Notes under the pieces: model-generated
Seen by the model: only the letters and a program-made list of their open reading frames with translations
Told to the model about the DNA's origin: nothing
The model's database searches: none
Assembly: GCF_010725055.1 (NCBI RefSeq)
Contig: NZ_BJKB01000011.1
Coordinates: forward strand, 35,340-99,339
DNA from: Gelidibacter japonicus
Lineage (GTDB): Bacteria; Bacteroidota; Bacteroidia; Flavobacteriales; Flavobacteriaceae
Length of the DNA stretch: 64,000 nucleotides
Direction of reading: 5' to 3'
Shown here: piece by piece, positions 57,301 through 64,000 of the stretch
Layout: the number at the start of each line of letters is the position of its first letter
Numbering within the stretch: position 1 is the stretch's first letter
Program-made: the position numbers and the translations under genes

Positions 57301-58596
57301 AGTGCTTACGGGATTGGTAGCGTCCGTTGTGGAAAGTGTTATCGTTTGGACTGTCCCTGCACCATTGATCACGGTTCCAGAGGCAGGAGATTGGGTCACG
57401 GTAAGGGTGGCACAATTATCTGCAGCGGTGGTAAGCCCCGTGTAATCAGGGATCGTAAAGTTACAGTCTACGTCCACATTTTCATTTCTATTGCCAACCG
57501 CAGAAAGGGTTGGTGGGCTATTGTCCACGAGGGTCACATCAAAAGTAGTGCTTACGGGATTGGTAGCGTCCGTTGTGGAAAGTGTTATCGTTTGGACTGT
57601 CCCTGCACCATTGATCACGGTTCCAGAGGCAGGAGATTGGGTCACGGTAAGGGCGGCACAATTATCTGCAGCGGTGGTAAGCCCCGTGTAATCAGGGATC
57701 GTAAAGTTACAGTCTACGTCCACATTTTCATCTCTATTGCCAACCGCTGAAAGGGTTGGTGGGATATTATCCACAACCGTCACAAGCACAGTACAAGTAT
57801 CCGTTTGACCAATAGAATCCGTAACTGTAAGAGTTACTAATACTGGGGTTCCAATATCATTACAATCAAAAGTATCAACATCAATTGCTAATGAAGCAAT
57901 TCCAATATCATCCGTAGAGCCACCATCAATATCATTTGAAGTAATGCTAGCAGTTCCTGTTGCGCCTAATGGAACGGTAAGCTCGGTTACACAAATGGCT
58001 TCTGGGGGATTGTCAACATCAAATGTAGCCTTAAAATTATTAGCGTTATTATTTACATAATGAGGATTTAATTGAAGAATTCCACCCACAGTATAATCAG
58101 CAAATGTAAATACTTCTAATGTGTAATTACCTGTTGTTAGTCCGTCTAATAAATTAAGACCTTCATTATCTGTTTTCCAAACCTGATTATCTCCGTTAGT
58201 GCCACAAGCAGCACCAATGTCGTTACTAAACCAAGCCAAATTTATACTTAAAAAATCTACGGGATTAGGTCTATTTCCCGTTTCATAAATCATATAATGC
58301 AACCAACCATTAATAATATCATCTGTGGCATTACATTTCCAAATTTTATTTTCAGCACCATTTAGTAGTAATGTGCCATTTTGGGAGCCAAAAGAACCAA
58401 AGTAAGAACCGTCATAGTCAAAATATCCTGTGTCATTAGTGCTGTCCGTAGGGGAAAATAAATCGAATTGCTGATTCCCAGAACCACTGTCAAGAATTAC
58501 TGAACTCTCGTAAATTCCAGAATTTTGCCCAAACGAAACTCCTGTCATAAACATTAGTAAAACTAATTGCAGTAAGTAGGTGTAATGTTTTTTCAT
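51325..58596 (-). CDS. Giant T9SS-secreted multidomain surface protein (HYR, Ig-like, LamG)
   Basis: The 2,423-aa protein starts at the ATG at 58596 (MKKHYTYLLQLVLLMF) with a signal peptide ending SFGQ. An in-frame TTG two codons upstream is less likely. Domains in order: an N-terminal region, HYR-like modules (about 190-520) including two near-identical 82-residue copies, Ig-like PKD/SPRY-type beta repeats, a predicted carbohydrate-binding beta-sandwich (about 1150-1300), a LamG/concanavalin-like domain (about 1575-1740), a long C-terminal region shared with the 1,124-aa neighbour, and a type A sorting domain (last 80 residues, ending SYNKKVIIKF). It is presumably an adhesin or matrix protein exported by T9SS. 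No enzymatic motif is seen. Confidence 0.9.
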   Translation of the reverse strand: MKKHYTYLLQLVLLMFMTGVSFGQNSGIYESSVILDSGSGNQQFDLFSPTDSTNDTGYFDYDGSYFGSFGSQNGTLLLNGAENKIWKCNATDDIINGWLHYMIYETGNRPNPVDFLSINLAWFSNDIGAACGTNGDNQVWKTDNEGLNLLDGLTTGNYTLEVFTFADYTVGGILQLNPHYVNNNANNFKATFDVDNPPEAICVTELTVPLGATGTASITSNDIDGGSTDDIGIASLAIDVDTFDCNDIGTPVLVTLTVTDSIGQTDTCTVLVTVVDNIPPTLSAVGNRDENVDVDCNFTIPDYTGLTTAADNCAALTVTQSPASGTVINGAGTVQTITLSTTDATNPVSTTFDVTLVDNSPPTLSAVGNRNENVDVDCNFTIPDYTGLTTAADNCATLTVTQSPASGTVINGAGTVQTITLSTTDATNPVSTTFDVTLVDDQAPIAICQPRTIILNTSGNASVTAAQIDGGSTDNCGIASISLDKYNFTCSDLGDNTVTLTVIDTAGNVSTCTSIVTVESPTEDASVTIASNDPNDEICSGSSITFTATPINGGTTQYYEWFINGISEGTTVAPTFTPNTTPTSNFEIYVRRTTDITGCGPIQSPTLNITVIPPPVISFPSEVCIGRNTYQLTPSSGGTWTSNNTNIATITPNSGVITGLAPGSVTFTYVSPSTGCSITTDPIILNPLRTINAPATMCVGETYGLSPSTGGRWLSSDTRIATIIEETGVITAVGPGSVVFRFIDRTTGCTSYSSQTEVQEISIIRSITASNDPICAGDPTILTSIVQGTGNYAETLVNYTFDSGNDYSELIDHSTTPGINSSFSSPSDENNIPFNTAVGTPGGFFTNNPAEGRSLRQIDDWRDGGIYGGTDDSGDWLLNVDGPALVNYQNLRVSFQYRRGSRFGEHKYIIVDYRVGNSGPWTSNTVYVQKGNAYFTNNWIYATFSLPPSFDNVSSIQFRLSVDDGSTFNPCTIGSDGCPDGATAIAEPHIYIDNLQVQGSAFDDSVVHSWSANTGTAAGLPTSATIPSINNDIITVNPEVTTEYTLTVTNSNGCETTETVTVNVHPSPEIIINADYCPEDDPSTPDRDESNMVQLIASANQSITSWEWNTGETGNTIYVDTAGQYQVIGTTENGCSQAVTIQVAQELVVNGDFSLGNSDFDSDYTYYANLQNVNGYAITTDGNTVSPDFYGPDHTDGTGNFMAVNSNGSSNVVWRQTVNVEAGVEYFFSAWARSLNASGPFGKLAFRVNGIQMGAQLDLDAYPTNDWSRFNGTWTSTVDGAILIEIINNEPSPVENNFGIDDISFATLSTFINLTSHIGSIDQTVCENMPIETITYEVGGGLTGPTITGLPAGLDTTFDGLVFTISGIPTESGTFNYTIDINASCGNKTASGVIVVNPAPVVTITTPSQTICQSEGTITLSATLSGSATGGTWTTNGTGNFTPSATDPNATYNFGSAETGDITLTFTSNNPDGPCEATVETLDIEITPYIIATVGENQTTANCDINTVTLTGNNVIGQWTASPNTGYFSDPSVYNSTFTGESGETYTLTWTATNTGVCTDNTTATMTVTIPDCGTNLVFNGVNEYINFGDHYNLSGPFSIEAWIKPANVTGTKTIISKRNGTALTDGYDLSLIGNRLYFRYNNANPAIDATQAMNPNQWYHVAVTYDGANYILYIDGFQLRNRAGSAPSINNNKALIGAMDRTNNLPINYFNGGIDEVRIWNTALTETQIREMMNQEIEAHGTNVRGIVIPMDIAGLQWSDLRGYYQMNTGPQTSVASGIIQNITSIPVPGTLNGMTSDQEETAPIPYRSIADSNWDSPTTWSAESVQQIPNSIINNIRPGLYQTWNIVRTANNITAENKNFTVLGLFIDANKLAIQNSDPFNGHSLEVTKYLNIADDAILDLVGESQLLQGEGSILGPGTGVLERDQQGTGNMFNYNYWGSPVTNAETAGERTYSLSGILFDGNDPVQWTGGLNGSQTSPLTLSTRWLYTFENRDFDDYNGWNRITQNTAIKVGLGFLMKGTGPQGSFDQNYTFRGRPNNGDITITINPSELTTLLGNPYPSAIDASEFIKENETSLKEGTLIFWEQAPSNNSHYLAAYQGRYSYLNMLGGLSAATPPGIANSGDATKEPKNAVPVGQGFFVTGSNDGGDVIFKNSHRIFVTETSGGSVFLRNSEDSTKILKTQGEAPLYEDNIQRVRFAFTTPENATRHLLLGFTPDNDATDGIDYGYDASNSDDFPSDLSFAIEGRKFVIQGVGSFDINKKYPLDMTLGITGNVELALTGLENFEETIDVYVHDALLDTYTRINTVGFQANLEAGNYSGRFSIVFQPDSTLSTIDQDFKDISVKYLQKTDEIYVKTPASIEVHQVYLVNMAGQAVRSWNMTNMNFAQEFKIPVKNISEGNYVLKVETNTNSYNKKVIIKF
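57278..57769 (-). repeat. Tandem 246-bp duplication inside the giant gene
   Basis: Two adjacent 246-bp units (57278-57523 and 57524-57769) encode HYR-like modules of 82 residues differing in only a couple of amino acids (for example CAALTV versus CATLTV). The very high DNA identity implies a recent duplication or ongoing homogenisation. Confidence 0.93.
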
Positions 58597-59315
58597 ATAC
58601 AATAGAATAATGTTAACACAAAACTCTATTCCAAGTGTTTAATCATTGAAATAGTGAGGCTGGGTATGCTATTTACCACTCGGAGAGAGACATAAATATA
58701 CGGCGAAGACGAGCGCTGAAGAAAAGTAATCGTTGAAATGCTATAATTACCTTTGACGGTGTTCATCAGGCATAAAGAAGGATTGAATTAATATTTTCAT
58801 AGTTTTAATTTGTTGAAAAACAGGAATGCCAAATTAGTTTTACCATGTTGGTATTTGGGCGTTTTGCCAAGTTGTATTTTTAAGGAAATCATGCTGGGTT
58901 GCACAAGGATTTTATAGGGGTTCGTGCTGATTAACCGATGAACTTGTTAGACTGGCGTCAACATTTAAGGATTAAGATTCAAAATCTGCGAAGAGGTCAA
59001 TTTATAATTTGATTTAAAAACATATTCCAATCAATTGAATTCCTTCCACTTATTTTGGGATGGATTTAAGTTCAGATAAGTGCTTAAAGATCTGTCTCGC
59101 TGACAGAGGTAGGTGGAAGGGATATTAATTCCATAACATATCTAAAACCAAAAATATATAAATGAGTGGTTTGATAATTTCTTATATAATACAACCACTT
59201 CGCCTGGCTGACGGACAGGCAGGTCTTCGACTCCTTTCTGGGAATCGAATCCACTCCTCCTTCGAAAGGAGGAGGCGTTTAAATTTTTTGCTAAATTTTA
59301 AGATAGTTTCTTTAA

Positions 59316-59412
59316 AAACCTCTCAGGTTTTGATCCCGATGACTATCGGGACTGAGAGGTTTGGTTCCGAATAATCCGTGATCCCGATATCGGGACGTGT
59401 CTAAAAAAAATC
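59316..59412. repeat. 97-bp intergenic repeat, copy 2
   Basis: Matches 51125-51221 at 94 of 97 positions and directly adjoins the terminator of the 1,124-aa gene. Confidence 0.9.
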
Positions 59413-59440
59413 GTCTACCCTTTATTAAAGAATAGACGAT
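59403..59440 (-). terminator. Terminator of the 1,124-aa surface protein gene
   Basis: The same hairpin as at 51261-51299 (atcgtcta/tagacgat with inner cttt/aaag), with eight T on the minus strand. About 34 bp past the stop. Confidence 0.9.
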
Positions 59441-59473
59441 TGATCATCATTAATTGGTCAAACTTGTGAATTA

Positions 59474-62400
59474 TTATTGAATGACCACTTTTTTGTTATA
59501 ACTGTTATTACTTAATTCTACTTGAATAATATAATTCCCTGCGGCAATATCCTTTACCGCAATTTTAAATTCACGTGAATACTGTGTGTCCGATATATTC
59601 CAAGTTCTGACCGTTTGTCCAACCATATTGATGAGAGATACTTGACGTACATTACTGCTTTCAGGTGTGCTCACGTAGATCTCAGCTGTTTTTTGGAGAT
59701 ACTTCACGCCAATTTCCTTAAATTCTTGATCGATGGTTGATAAGGTTGAATCCTTTCTGAACACGATAGAAAAGCGATCTTTGTATTGACCGGCCTGCAT
59801 TGACATTTGAAAATTACTATCGTTGATTTGGGTATAGGTGTTCAATTCAGAGTCATAGACAAAAACATCAATTGGCGCATCAAAATTTTCCAAGCCGGTT
59901 AAAGCGAGGGCCACGTTTCCATCAATCTTTAAAGACATATCCAGAGGATACTTTTTATTGATATCAAAAGCACCAACTCCTTGGATCACAAACTTTTTAT
60001 CTTCAATGGCGAAAGAAAGATCACTTGGAAAGTCATCACTGTTCAAACCATCATATCCGTAGTCAATACCATCGGTAGCGGAATCATCAGGGGTAAAGCC
60101 CAACAACAACGATCTTGCGGCACCTTCCGGTGTTGTAAACTCCAAGCGCACACGCTGAATTGCGTTGGCATTGGTAGCCGTTCTTTTTTGAACCTTATCT
60201 GAACCACTTTCAGGAGTTCTTAAAAACACAGATTCTCCGACTTCTTCTTTAACAAATTTCCGTTGGCCATTGTTAAATTCGATTTTACCACCTTTATCAT
60301 TGATTTCCACATAAAATCCTTGACCTACCGGAATATAACGTCCCGGAGTCTTTGATGCTCTACCTGCTCCCGCAATCCCTGAAGGTGCAGATGATCCTAC
60401 CGGAGGTCTTGCTGCAGCTACTGAACCAGTTTTTACATAGTAGGAGTAACGTCCTTGGTAGGCAGCAAACACATGGGTCTTCCCTTCTGGAGATTGTTCC
60501 CAAAATTGCAATGCACTACCAGGCTTAAGGACATTTGCATTGTCGTCAAAAAACTGATTGGCATCAATTGCTGATGGATAGGGGTTGCCTACCACTACCG
60601 CATGCTTTGGTCCGCCAACAGCAATTTGGATGGTTCCATTATTAGGCTGACCTTTAAAAGTATAGTTTTTATCTGCGGCATTATAAGCCCCAGCGCCCTT
60701 CATCAAAAATCCAAGGCCAACTGGAAGTTCTGTTTTTTGATTAATACGTTTCCAAACATTATAATTATCGGCATTTCCGTTATAAGTATATAACCATCGT
60801 GTACTCAGGGTTACTGCCGGTGAGGTTGGGCTGCCGTTATTATTTGCAGTCCAAAGCACTGGCAAATCACCATCATGGAGAACACCTGCCACGCTAAATG
60901 TTCTTGAATCGGCTGATCCAGCTGTGCTTACTGGGCTTCCCCAATAGTTATAATTGAACATATTACCTGTTCCTTGTTGATCGCGCATTAAAATACCTGT
61001 ACCTGTGCCAAGAACACTGTTCTTTCCTTGAATTAGCTGCGATTCGCCCACCAATTCCAACACAGCGCCTTCATTTATGTTCAGATATTCTGAAACCTCC
61101 AAACTATGGCCATCTGTTATATCATGATTTTGAATGGTCAATCTGTTGGTCTCAACCAAAAGTCCTGCTAGCTTGATGTTCTTGCCCGTTGCAGTGACAT
61201 TATGGCCAATCTTTACAATATTCCAGTCTACTAAAGTCTTGCCATCAATACCGATAGAATTAGGTATTTGTTGAACACTTCCATTTTTCCAGGTTTTGGC
61301 TTGGGTCCATTGACCATCTTCTGTGGTGGTGTAAGGTAATGGTGCAGACTCAAGTTGCATTGTTTTCATTCCATTCAAAATTCCAATAGTGCCCAATCCG
61401 GAATTGTCGGCCAACTTGCCAGCAGCAATATCAATCCCCTGATTCATTCGGTAATAGCCCTCCAAGTCGTTCCATTTCAAATCGGAAACCTCAATGCCAA
61501 GGACCGAACCACGAACCGCAGTGCCACTTTTCTCAATTTCTTGATTCATCATCTGACGGATATGATCTTCGGTCAACGCCTTATTCCAAATACGGACTTC
61601 ATCCATGGAGCCGTTATAAAAGTCTTGGATCAAATCAGAGGAATTTCTAGTTGCACCTAATATAGCATCGGAAGAGTTATTTAATGGAAAAAAGCCCCAT
61701 TCTTCTGCCACTTGAATCCCATCAATATATAATCGATACTTCCAATTGCTGAAAGTAACAGCCACATGATACCATCTGGTATTAAACAATGGATATGGAG
61801 ATTCAAGGCTACCAAACGAATTCCAATTGAAACTGAGTTTTCCGTTAGACAGGCTTAAATCATAACCGCTCACGATATTAGAACCTCGTTTTGATAATAA
61901 GGTCTGATTAGGTGCCGCGCTCATTGTAGGCTTTATCCATAATTCAATACTAAAATCGCCCAAAAAATTGAATTCGTTACCAAAATTCACATAGCTTTCT
62001 TTACCATTAAAATCAAAGAAATCTTCACATTTAGCAAATGTCACCGTCATGGTATCTGAAGTATCACCACATGCCGAAGCATTAAATCTCTGCCATTGCA
62101 AGGTATAGGTCTCATCCAATTGTCCTGTAAACGTTGACTTTGGGTCATTTTTATTACCAAAACTGTAACTTGTTCTAGGTTGACCAGAAATTACTGACCA
62201 TTCTCCACGCCAATTTTGTGCATTTAAATTCACACTCACAATACCACAATTATCATTAGAATAATCTATATCGCTGCCTGCATCGGCCGTTGTATCTGGA
62301 ACTGTAAAGTACACCTTGATCATCATATAATCCACAGAGGCATCTTTATTCCCGTTTCCGGTAGTTTTTACAGAAAGTACGGCTCCAAAATTAGCATCAT

Positions 62401-62848
62401 TGATGTCGTCTGGAGTCCAATTAATACCCCAAACTTCCGTATTGCTACCGTAAGTTGTTTCATTCTGATTAGTTGGCCAATTTCCAGATCTCGCAAGGTT
62501 CCTTGAAAAGGTATTATTTCCTTTTACAAGTTTTACTTGAGCGTCTTGTATATTTCCATTGCCAGAAGACTTTTGTGCTCTCTTAATGATAAGCTCAATG
62601 CCATCAATAGTGGCACATTTAGGAATGTCAAAACCATAGTTGGTCCCTTTTAAATAATCTGAAGTGCCTTTCAGCTTTATTGTAGCATAGCTATTTTCGA
62701 CTGTAATGTTTTCAGGATTTGTCCAATTATTTTTTGTAATGTTCTCGCCTTTTCCAGCATGCTTTGATTCTGAACTTTGTCCATAAGACAATCCGACGAA
62801 AAGCGATAAAAGAATAAATGATAATAGGTAAGTGTAATTTTTTTTCAT
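59474..62848 (-). CDS. T9SS-secreted LamG surface protein, paralogue of the giant protein
   Basis: The 1,124-aa protein starts MKKNYTYLLSFILLSLFVG with a signal peptide ending SYGQ. An N-terminal beta-sandwich (about 25-180) is followed by a LamG domain (about 283-440, FDFNGKESYVNFGNEFNF, RWYHVAVTFSNWKYRLYIDG). Then comes the C-terminal region shared with the 2,423-aa protein (NMFNYNYWGSPVS, YNVWKRINQKTELPVGLGFL), ending in a type A sorting domain (SYNKKVVIQ). Gene order and shared parts mark the two as duplicates. Probably an adhesin. Confidence 0.9.
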   Translation of the reverse strand: MKKNYTYLLSFILLSLFVGLSYGQSSESKHAGKGENITKNNWTNPENITVENSYATIKLKGTSDYLKGTNYGFDIPKCATIDGIELIIKRAQKSSGNGNIQDAQVKLVKGNNTFSRNLARSGNWPTNQNETTYGSNTEVWGINWTPDDINDANFGAVLSVKTTGNGNKDASVDYMMIKVYFTVPDTTADAGSDIDYSNDNCGIVSVNLNAQNWRGEWSVISGQPRTSYSFGNKNDPKSTFTGQLDETYTLQWQRFNASACGDTSDTMTVTFAKCEDFFDFNGKESYVNFGNEFNFLGDFSIELWIKPTMSAAPNQTLLSKRGSNIVSGYDLSLSNGKLSFNWNSFGSLESPYPLFNTRWYHVAVTFSNWKYRLYIDGIQVAEEWGFFPLNNSSDAILGATRNSSDLIQDFYNGSMDEVRIWNKALTEDHIRQMMNQEIEKSGTAVRGSVLGIEVSDLKWNDLEGYYRMNQGIDIAAGKLADNSGLGTIGILNGMKTMQLESAPLPYTTTEDGQWTQAKTWKNGSVQQIPNSIGIDGKTLVDWNIVKIGHNVTATGKNIKLAGLLVETNRLTIQNHDITDGHSLEVSEYLNINEGAVLELVGESQLIQGKNSVLGTGTGILMRDQQGTGNMFNYNYWGSPVSTAGSADSRTFSVAGVLHDGDLPVLWTANNNGSPTSPAVTLSTRWLYTYNGNADNYNVWKRINQKTELPVGLGFLMKGAGAYNAADKNYTFKGQPNNGTIQIAVGGPKHAVVVGNPYPSAIDANQFFDDNANVLKPGSALQFWEQSPEGKTHVFAAYQGRYSYYVKTGSVAAARPPVGSSAPSGIAGAGRASKTPGRYIPVGQGFYVEINDKGGKIEFNNGQRKFVKEEVGESVFLRTPESGSDKVQKRTATNANAIQRVRLEFTTPEGAARSLLLGFTPDDSATDGIDYGYDGLNSDDFPSDLSFAIEDKKFVIQGVGAFDINKKYPLDMSLKIDGNVALALTGLENFDAPIDVFVYDSELNTYTQINDSNFQMSMQAGQYKDRFSIVFRKDSTLSTIDQEFKEIGVKYLQKTAEIYVSTPESSNVRQVSLINMVGQTVRTWNISDTQYSREFKIAVKDIAAGNYIIQVELSNNSYNKKVVIQ

Positions 62849-63829
62849 AATCTGTAGGTACTCTTAATCCGGAATTTAATTCCGGTTGCTTGTTGGTAAA
62901 TTTGGTTTGAAATAGAGCGGAATCGTGGTTAACCGTTAACGGAGGGAGGCGCAAAATTATGGTGACATCCTACAGAATAGCAATAATTTCGATATGAAGC
63001 GATTTTAGTCGTCAGATATAAGGAACGTGCAGATTTCAACGACGAATAACAATATTTTTAAAGATTTAATTTGAATTATCGACGTCCTGCAGTCCTTTTT
63101 ATAGGCCGGAAATCGTCAACCGAACTGTACATCAATGTTTTTTTTTGGTCGGTCAGGAGATGGTCTGATTTATGGATTTAAAGAAGCCATCTCCAAGGTT
63201 AAAAGAAGATGGATTTAAGCTCATAACAAAGCTTAAAGAAGGAAAGGGATAGGTGCTATAAAACCATTTGGGTTAAAAATTTGACGGAATATATTATTGA
63301 GTCAAAACCACCTCGTCTTCGATTCCTTGCCGGGAATCGAATCCACTCCTCCTTTAAAAGGAGGAGAAGTTTAGTTTTAGGCTAAATTTCAAAAATGATC
63401 CAAATCAAAAGAATTCCTTCCCTTTTTTTAAGGGAAGAGCTTGTCCCGATTTTTTTCGGAATGGCTTTAAGCTCAGAAAAGAGTTAAAAGACGGAAGGGA
63501 TATCAATTCCAAAAAAACCTGCGTAGCTCTACACAAATCGGCTTCACCCGCCTGAAAAGCCGACAGGTCAGCATTTTATTCTCACAAAGCAACAATACAT
63601 GATCATTATACTCCGCGATCCTCCGTGATATCCTCTGTGCATCTTCGTGTAATAATCTGGACATGTCAAAAAAATCAGTGCAAATCAGCAGAATCAGTGT
63701 CGTCAGTGTTCCATCCGTTCCATCGGTTCAAAAAAAATCGCCTACCCTAATTAAAGAATAGACGATTGATATGGGTAGATCCATAAATATCTATGGACCG
63801 GAAATTCAACAGAAAGTTTCCTTACTGAT
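62849..63829. other. Long intergenic built of repeat modules
   Basis: Nearly 1 kb without a gene. Modules at 63185-63260, 63300-63383 and 63410-63512 are related to those in the 58597-59473 spacer. A phrase at 63660-63715 (cagtgcaaatcagcagaatcag) is related to 51220-51260. A plausible promoter for the 1,124-aa gene must lie near 62860-62950 but is not identified. Confidence 0.65.
63730..63766 (-). terminator. Terminator of the third surface-protein gene
   Basis: The same hairpin family as at 51261 and 59403, here with small changes (atcgccta/tagacgat, ttaaag loop), followed by A7 on the plus strand. Confidence 0.85.
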
Positions 63830-64000
63830 TCAATTAATCAGGATACGATTATGGCGATAATTCTGATCCGATTCCAAAACGGTCAAAACAACTTGACTCT
63901 GAAGATGGTCCATACTCAGAGTATGGGTTTCTGTATTACTATTTAAGTCATGCGAACTGATCAATTGGCCTTGGAGCGTGTACAACTTCAATTGGAGCGG
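63830..64000 (-). CDS. C-terminal end of a third T9SS-type surface protein (partial)
   Basis: The minus-strand frame runs in from the window edge and stops with TGA at 63830-63832. The 56 visible residues (LKLYTLQGQLISSHDLNSN, ending NYRHNRILIN) look like the end of a type A sorting domain. The downstream terminator matches those of the two complete genes, so this is likely a further member of the array, though its tail has diverged. Confidence 0.65.
   Translation of the reverse strand, partial: PLQLKLYTLQGQLISSHDLNSNTETHTLSMDHLQSQVVLTVLESDQNYRHNRILIN

Larger units (their letters stand above)
58597..59473. other. Long intergenic rich in repeat modules
   Basis: No gene is recognised. From about 59036 to 59138 lies a module framed by gaattccttcca and ggaagggatattaattcc that recurs at 63185-63260 and 63410-63512. 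At 59184-59285 lies a second module (ggaatcgaatccactcctcc plus hairpin) that recurs at 63300-63383. The 97-bp repeat copy 2 and a terminator follow. Confidence 0.7.

Noticed and set aside
57196-57750. A long plus-strand frame of 184 codons with internal repeats
   Set aside because: It is antisense to the duplicated HYR-like modules of the giant gene. Its repeats merely mirror that duplication.
57278-57769. Possible retroelement or diversity-generating repeat
   Set aside because: No reverse transcriptase or template/variable pair is present. The duplication is in frame inside one gene.

Overview
The window comes from a marine-type member of the Bacteroidetes, most likely family Flavobacteriaceae. 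The evidence is the AT-rich DNA, SusC/SusD outer-membrane pairs, several proteins with type IX secretion (T9SS) C-terminal sorting domains, TAnnTTTG promoter boxes, a DNA polymerase III alpha subunit fused to a DnaQ-like exonuclease, and an S16 protein with a long Ala/Glu/Lys tail. The species cannot be named from sequence alone.

Region 1 (1-29325) is an accessory island ending exactly in the 3' end of a tRNA-Asp gene (29321-29394, minus). A tyrosine recombinase of the IntDOT type sits next to the tRNA (27871-29091). An identical stretch of 1,328 bp, holding most of a second copy of the same integrase and its upstream region, opens the window (1-1328, cut by the window edge). The island is therefore bracketed by long direct repeats that each end in the tRNA 3'-terminal bases. 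Inside are a truncated, frameshifted GH97 gene, an IS3 element with an IS1595 element nested in its orfB, an alpha-galactoside utilisation locus, an IS4 and a second IS1595 element, a hipB-like regulator with a short remnant, an IS1380 element and a small membrane-protein ORF next to the integrase.

The utilisation locus (5248-23126) encodes a CBM-containing clan GH-D glycosidase with a T9SS tail, a GH36 alpha-galactosidase, a SusD lipoprotein, a SusC TonB-dependent transporter, a DUF5107/TPR protein, a sugar:H+ symporter, an AraC-type regulator, an aldose 1-epimerase and a small T9SS-secreted candidate glycan-binding protein. The inferred scheme is surface capture and cleavage of alpha-galactosides, SusCD import, periplasmic GH36 cleavage, uptake of the monosaccharide by the symporter and anomer interconversion by the epimerase, with the AraC protein as switch.

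Region 2 (29321-51074) is ordinary chromosomal backbone: tRNA-Asp, a DUF58 protein, a ClpP, thioredoxin, the exonuclease-DnaE fusion, a lipoprotein, rpsP-rimM-trmN6, an acyl-CoA dehydrogenase, a metallophosphoesterase, a redox/Fe-S cluster group (mrp, nifU-like, ferredoxin reductase-like, ferredoxin), trmB-lysE-alkyltransferase-like, a MacB-type permease and hisS.

Region 3 (51075-64000) holds a family of very large T9SS-exported surface proteins on the minus strand: 2,423 aa, 1,124 aa, and the C-terminal end of a third cut by the window edge. They share LamG domains and C-terminal regions, near-identical terminator hairpins, and long intergenic spacers built from recurring repeat modules.
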